Of a DNA stretch of 64,000 nucleotides, positions 61,040 through 64,000 are shown piece by piece. Source of the DNA: Kineococcus mangrovi (lineage in GTDB: Bacteria; Actinomycetota; Actinomycetes; Actinomycetales; Kineococcaceae). The translations under genes and the position numbers were made by a program. Every line of letters begins with the position of its first letter. Position 1 is the stretch's first letter. The notes beneath the pieces are model-generated. The model was given only the letters and a program-made list of their open reading frames with translations, was not told the DNA's origin and searched no databases. The stretch covers positions 186,001-250,000 of the forward strand of contig NZ_JBGGTQ010000004.1 of the NCBI RefSeq assembly GCF_041320705.1, written 5' to 3'.

Positions 61040-62082
61040 ACACGTCCGTCAACACCACCGGCACGACCGCGGGGCAGGGCGGGTTGCCGACCACCGACCC
61101 GGCCCTGGAGGACGCGCTGCGCGAGGGCCTCGACGCGGTCGAGGTGCGGCTGCGCCAGGCCGTCAGCACCACCGACCCGATCGCCGACGCCCCCGCCCGC
61201 CACCTCGTCGAGGCCGGCGGCAAGCGCGTGCGGCCCATGCTGACCCTGCTGGGGGCCCACCTGGCCGCCCCGGGCGCCGCGGTCGTGCCCGGCGACGTCC
61301 TGGAGGCGGCGGTCGTGTGCGAGTTGACCCACCTCGCCTCGCTGTACCACGACGACGTCATGGACTCCGCGCCCACCCGACGCGGAGCGCCTGCGGCGCA
61401 ACAGCTCTACGGCAACAACACGGCCATCCTCATCGGTGACCTGCTCTTCGCCCGCGCCTCGAACGTGGTCGCCGCGCTCGGCCCGGAGGCCGTGCTGCTG
61501 CAGGCGGCGACGTTCGAGCGGCTGTGCCTGGGGCAGTTGCACGAGACCGTCGGGCCGCGTCCGGACGAGGACCCGGTGCGGCACTACCTCGACGTCCTCA
61601 GCGACAAGACGGCCTCGCTCATCGCCACCGCCGGCCGCTTCGGCGCGCTGTTCGCGGGCGGGTCCGAGGAGGTCGTGCAGGCCATGGTCCGCTACGGCGA
61701 GGACGTCGGCGTCGCCTTCCAGCTCGCCGACGACGTGCTCGACCTGGCCAGCGACGCCGGGGAGTCCGGCAAGCGCCCCGGCACCGACCTGCGCGAGGGC
61801 GTCCCGACGCTGCCGGTCCTGCTCGCGCGCCGCGCCGCCGCCGAGGGCGACGCCGCCGCCCGCGCCGTCGTCGACCTCCTCGACTCCGGCCGCCTGGCCG
61901 CCGACGACGTGCTGGCCGAGGCCGTCGCCGCCCTGCGCGCCCACCCCGCCACCGAGGCCGCCCGCGCCACCGCCCGCGAGTGGGCCCACCGCGCCGCCAC
62001 CCACCTCACCGCCCTGCCACCGTCGCCCGCCCGCGAGGCGCTCGAGGCGTACGCCGCCACCGTCGCGGACCGGGTGGCCTGA
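61036..62082 (+). CDS. Polyprenyl diphosphate synthase (menaquinone side chain)
   Basis: This predicts 348 residues, all-helical. The first Asp-rich motif reads LYHDDVMDSAPTRRGAPA (DDxxD near 109-113), the second FQLADDVLDLASDAG near 233. GGKRVRPML is also present. It builds long trans-prenyl chains from IPP, probably the MenA donor. It overlaps the reductase gene by 4 bp and corresponds to grcC/hepT in other actinobacteria; chain length cannot be read. Confidence 0.93.
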   Translation: MNTSVNTTGTTAGQGGLPTTDPALEDALREGLDAVEVRLRQAVSTTDPIADAPARHLVEAGGKRVRPMLTLLGAHLAAPGAAVVPGDVLEAAVVCELTHLASLYHDDVMDSAPTRRGAPAAQQLYGNNTAILIGDLLFARASNVVAALGPEAVLLQAATFERLCLGQLHETVGPRPDEDPVRHYLDVLSDKTASLIATAGRFGALFAGGSEEVVQAMVRYGEDVGVAFQLADDVLDLASDAGESGKRPGTDLREGVPTLPVLLARRAAAEGDAAARAVVDLLDSGRLAADDVLAEAVAALRAHPATEAARATAREWAHRAATHLTALPPSPAREALEAYAATVADRVA

Positions 62083-62154
62083 GGCCCGTCCCGGTCGGGC
62101 GCCCCCGGTCCCGCGCCCGGTCCCGCGACGGTGCGGCGGAGCTGCTGGCGGGGG

Positions 62155-63765
62155 TCAGACGCGGAAGCGGCCGACGAGGGCGCTGAGCTCACCCGCCATC
62201 CGGTGCAGGTCGTCCGTCGCGGCGCGGGTGCCGGTGACGACCTCGGCCGTCGTCCGGGCCGAGCCCGTGATCCCGCGGATCCCCGCCGAGATCGACTCCG
62301 ACCCGGCGGCGGCCTCACCGACGCTGCGGCTCATCTCGGCCGTCGTCGCGGACTGCTCCTCGACGGCCGAGGCGATGGTCGTCTGGTGGTTGCTGATCTC
62401 GCCGACGACCTCGGCGATGCTCTCGATGGCCCGCACCGCCTCGGCGGTGTCGGCCTGGATGGACCCGACGCGGGAGGCGATGTCCTCGGTCGCGCGGGCG
62501 GTCTGGGCGGACAGCTCCTTCACCTCACCGGCGACGACGGCGAAACCCTTGCCGGCCTCGCCGGCCCGCGCCGCCTCGATGGTGGCGTTGAGCGCCAGCA
62601 GGTTCGTCTGCTCGGCGATCGCGGTGATGGCCTTGACGACGTCGCCGATCTGGGTGGAGCTGACCCCCAGGCGGGCGACGGTCTCCCCGGCCCGGCCGGC
62701 CAGGTCGTCGGCGCGGGCCGCGACCGCGGTGGCCTCGGAGGCACCGGAGGCGATGTCGCGGATGGCGGCCTGCATCTCGGTGGCACCCGCGGCGACGGTC
62801 GCGACGCTGGCGGCGACGGTGGCCGCGGTCTCCGCGGCGTCCGCGGCCACGGCGGCCGTCTGCCCGGCGGTCGCGCCGATGCGTTCGCTGTCGGCGGCCA
62901 GCTGCGTCGAGGCGGCGGCCAGGGACGCCGACGACGAGGCGATCGCGGCCACCGTCCCGCGCACGCTGTCCCGCGCCTTCTCCAGGGAGGCGGCCATCTG
63001 CCCGACCTCGTCGCGGCTGTCGACGTGCGCGGTGACGGTGAGGTCCCCGGCCGCCATGGCCTCCAGCGAGCGCGACACCTCGTGCAGCGGGCGGGTGATG
63101 GAGCGCACGACGGCCAGGGCGATCGCGGTGGCCAGCCCCAGCCCGAGCACCAGCCCGGCCAGGACGAGGGTGCGCGAGCGCGCGGAGTCGGAGGCGGCGG
63201 TCTGCGCGTTGGCCTCGGCGTCGCGGTCCTCGGCGGCCTCGACGGCGTCCAGCGCGTCGGCGGCCCCGCTGACCAGCGGCTGGGCGACGGCGGAGTTCGC
63301 GGCGGCCCAGCCCGCCAGGTCCCCCCGGTCCGAGGCCGGCAGCAGCTGGCTGTCGCGGGCCTGGCGCCACTGCGCCCAGGTGTCGGTGAAGGTCTTCCAG
63401 CCCGCCGGGTCGGCCAGCGGGGTCGCGGAGTACCTCCCCGCCCAGTCGTCGAGCTCGGCGTCGCTGTCCTGGATCTTCCGCGCCACCTCGGCCTTGCCGG
63501 CCGCGTCCGGCGTCGCGGCGTGCTGCGCCACGAGCATCCGGGTCTTCAGCTCCTCCTGGTGCACGCGCCCGAGCGCGGTGAGGCCGACGACGCTGTCCTG
63601 GTAGAGGGTGTTCGACCGCGTCGTGCCCTCGTGCAGCGCGGTGAGGGAGGCCGCGCTGACGGCGACGGTCACCAGGCCGAGCGCTCCCAGGGCGCCGAGG
63701 ACCTTGGTGCGGACGCTGCGGTCGGCCAGCAGCGAGCGCGAGGGACGGGTGGCGGTGCTCGGCAT
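62155..63765 (-). CDS. Methyl-accepting chemotaxis protein
   Basis: This predicts 536 residues. Helix 1 is near 20-45 and helix 2 near 200-220, enclosing a four-helix-bundle sensor ([20 protein letters not shown]). HAMP follows ([20 protein letters not shown]), then the signalling coil with the conserved tip ([20 protein letters not shown] and [15 protein letters not shown]). The ligand is unknown. No che gene is near. The ATG has GGGAG 7 nt upstream. Confidence 0.94.
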   Translation of the reverse strand: MPSTATRPSRSLLADRSVRTKVLGALGALGLVTVAVSAASLTALHEGTTRSNTLYQDSVVGLTALGRVHQEELKTRMLVAQHAATPDAAGKAEVARKIQDSDAELDDWAGRYSATPLADPAGWKTFTDTWAQWRQARDSQLLPASDRGDLAGWAAANSAVAQPLVSGAADALDAVEAAEDRDAEANAQTAASDSARSRTLVLAGLVLGLGLATAIALAVVRSITRPLHEVSRSLEAMAAGDLTVTAHVDSRDEVGQMAASLEKARDSVRGTVAAIASSSASLAAASTQLAADSERIGATAGQTAAVAADAAETAATVAASVATVAAGATEMQAAIRDIASGASEATAVAARADDLAGRAGETVARLGVSSTQIGDVVKAITAIAEQTNLLALNATIEAARAGEAGKGFAVVAGEVKELSAQTARATEDIASRVGSIQADTAEAVRAIESIAEVVGEISNHQTTIASAVEEQSATTAEMSRSVGEAAAGSESISAGIRGITGSARTTAEVVTGTRAATDDLHRMAGELSALVGRFRV

Positions 63766-63856
63766 CGAAGGCTCCCGGGGGTCGCGCCGGGGCGCCCCGG
63801 CTCACCTTCTCCTCTCGGCCCGTCCCCGGCGCACCTTGAACCGTCGTCGGTCCCGG

Positions 63857-64000
63857 TCAGGCGTTCCTGGCCCGCGACGGCTGCACCCGCGCCGGCTCAC
63901 CCGGCACCTTGGGGTGGTTCGGCGGGTACGGCAGGTCCCCCAGACCGGCCTCGGCGTCGGCGTCGGCCAGGGCCAGCAGCGGTTCCAGCGAGTGCGCCCG
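63857..64000 (-). CDS. C-terminal end of a LigD polymerase-type protein (cut by window edge)
   Basis: Only the last 47 residues are inside: RAHSLEPLLALADADAEAGL, then GDLPYPPNHPKVPGEP and RVQPSRARNA with a stop at 63857. This resembles the end of the primase-polymerase domain of bacterial NHEJ LigD (GLGD-P-PP-PK-PGEP-RVQPS). I recall the pattern; I cannot check it. If right, the organism has a Ku-LigD type end-joining pathway. Confidence 0.55.
   Translation of the reverse strand, partial: RAHSLEPLLALADADAEAGLGDLPYPPNHPKVPGEPARVQPSRARNA

Overview
The window is very GC-rich, uses many GTG starts, packs genes with 1-4 bp stop/start overlaps and lacks tRNA, rRNA, CRISPR or transposase genes that I can see. 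Its backbone is actinobacterial: radA; ppx, a TIM-barrel isomerase, proC, a small helix-turn-helix gene and the 32-residue ribosomal protein bS22; a HAD phosphatase, a glutaredoxin-like gene and rex-hemA-hemC-hemD-hemB; hemL with a System II cytochrome c maturation operon; then the menaquinone genes. Gene order follows the mycobacterial ppx-to-grcC stretch. The secreted cellulase, chemoreceptor, many c-di-GMP proteins and a possible NHEJ LigD end would suit a motile soil actinobacterium such as Kineococcus, but the genus is an inference.

Layout. 1-5 kb: radA edge, a small membrane protein, two coupled c-di-GMP genes, a methyltransferase and a Cys-rich protein. 5.3-10.3 kb: ppx to bS22. 10.4-15.8 kb: a secreted mosaic protein (NIDO, SGNH, PKD, bactofilin-like), a GH12-CBM2 cellulase and a HAD phosphatase. 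15.8-22.2 kb: glutaredoxin and the Rex-controlled haem operon. 22.3-31.2 kb: an accessory island with an AlbA_2-type regulator, a complete type I restriction-modification system and a decayed AbiEii-like toxin-antitoxin pair. 31.2-37.4 kb: a helicase-like protein, gene debris, an AraC regulator, a VOC protein, three small membrane proteins, a flavin-binding protein and an unknown. 37.5-44.2 kb: hemL, histidine phosphatase, TlpA, ccdA, resB, ccsA. 44.3-62.1 kb: menA, menE, menB, menC, a likely menI, menD, menG, a menJ-like reductase and a polyprenyl diphosphate synthase, interleaved with c-di-GMP genes, a response regulator and an MprF-like protein. 62.2-64 kb: a chemoreceptor and the end of a LigD-like gene.

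The core genes serve respiration: haem synthesis, cytochrome c maturation and menaquinone synthesis. Rex-type operators stand before rex-hem and before the menJ-like gene, and an iron-box-like palindrome lies ahead of rex, so redox state and iron may coordinate haem and quinone supply. At least sixteen genes, including menB, menC, menD, menE and menG, have a -10-like hexamer ending 5-7 nt before the start codon, as expected of leaderless transcripts.

The least explained item is the regulator at 22.3-24.1 kb: it is flanked by two operator-like arrays built on TCATCC-N8-GGATGA with half-sites exactly 21 bp apart, one of them over its own -10 and next to the divergent hsdM gene.
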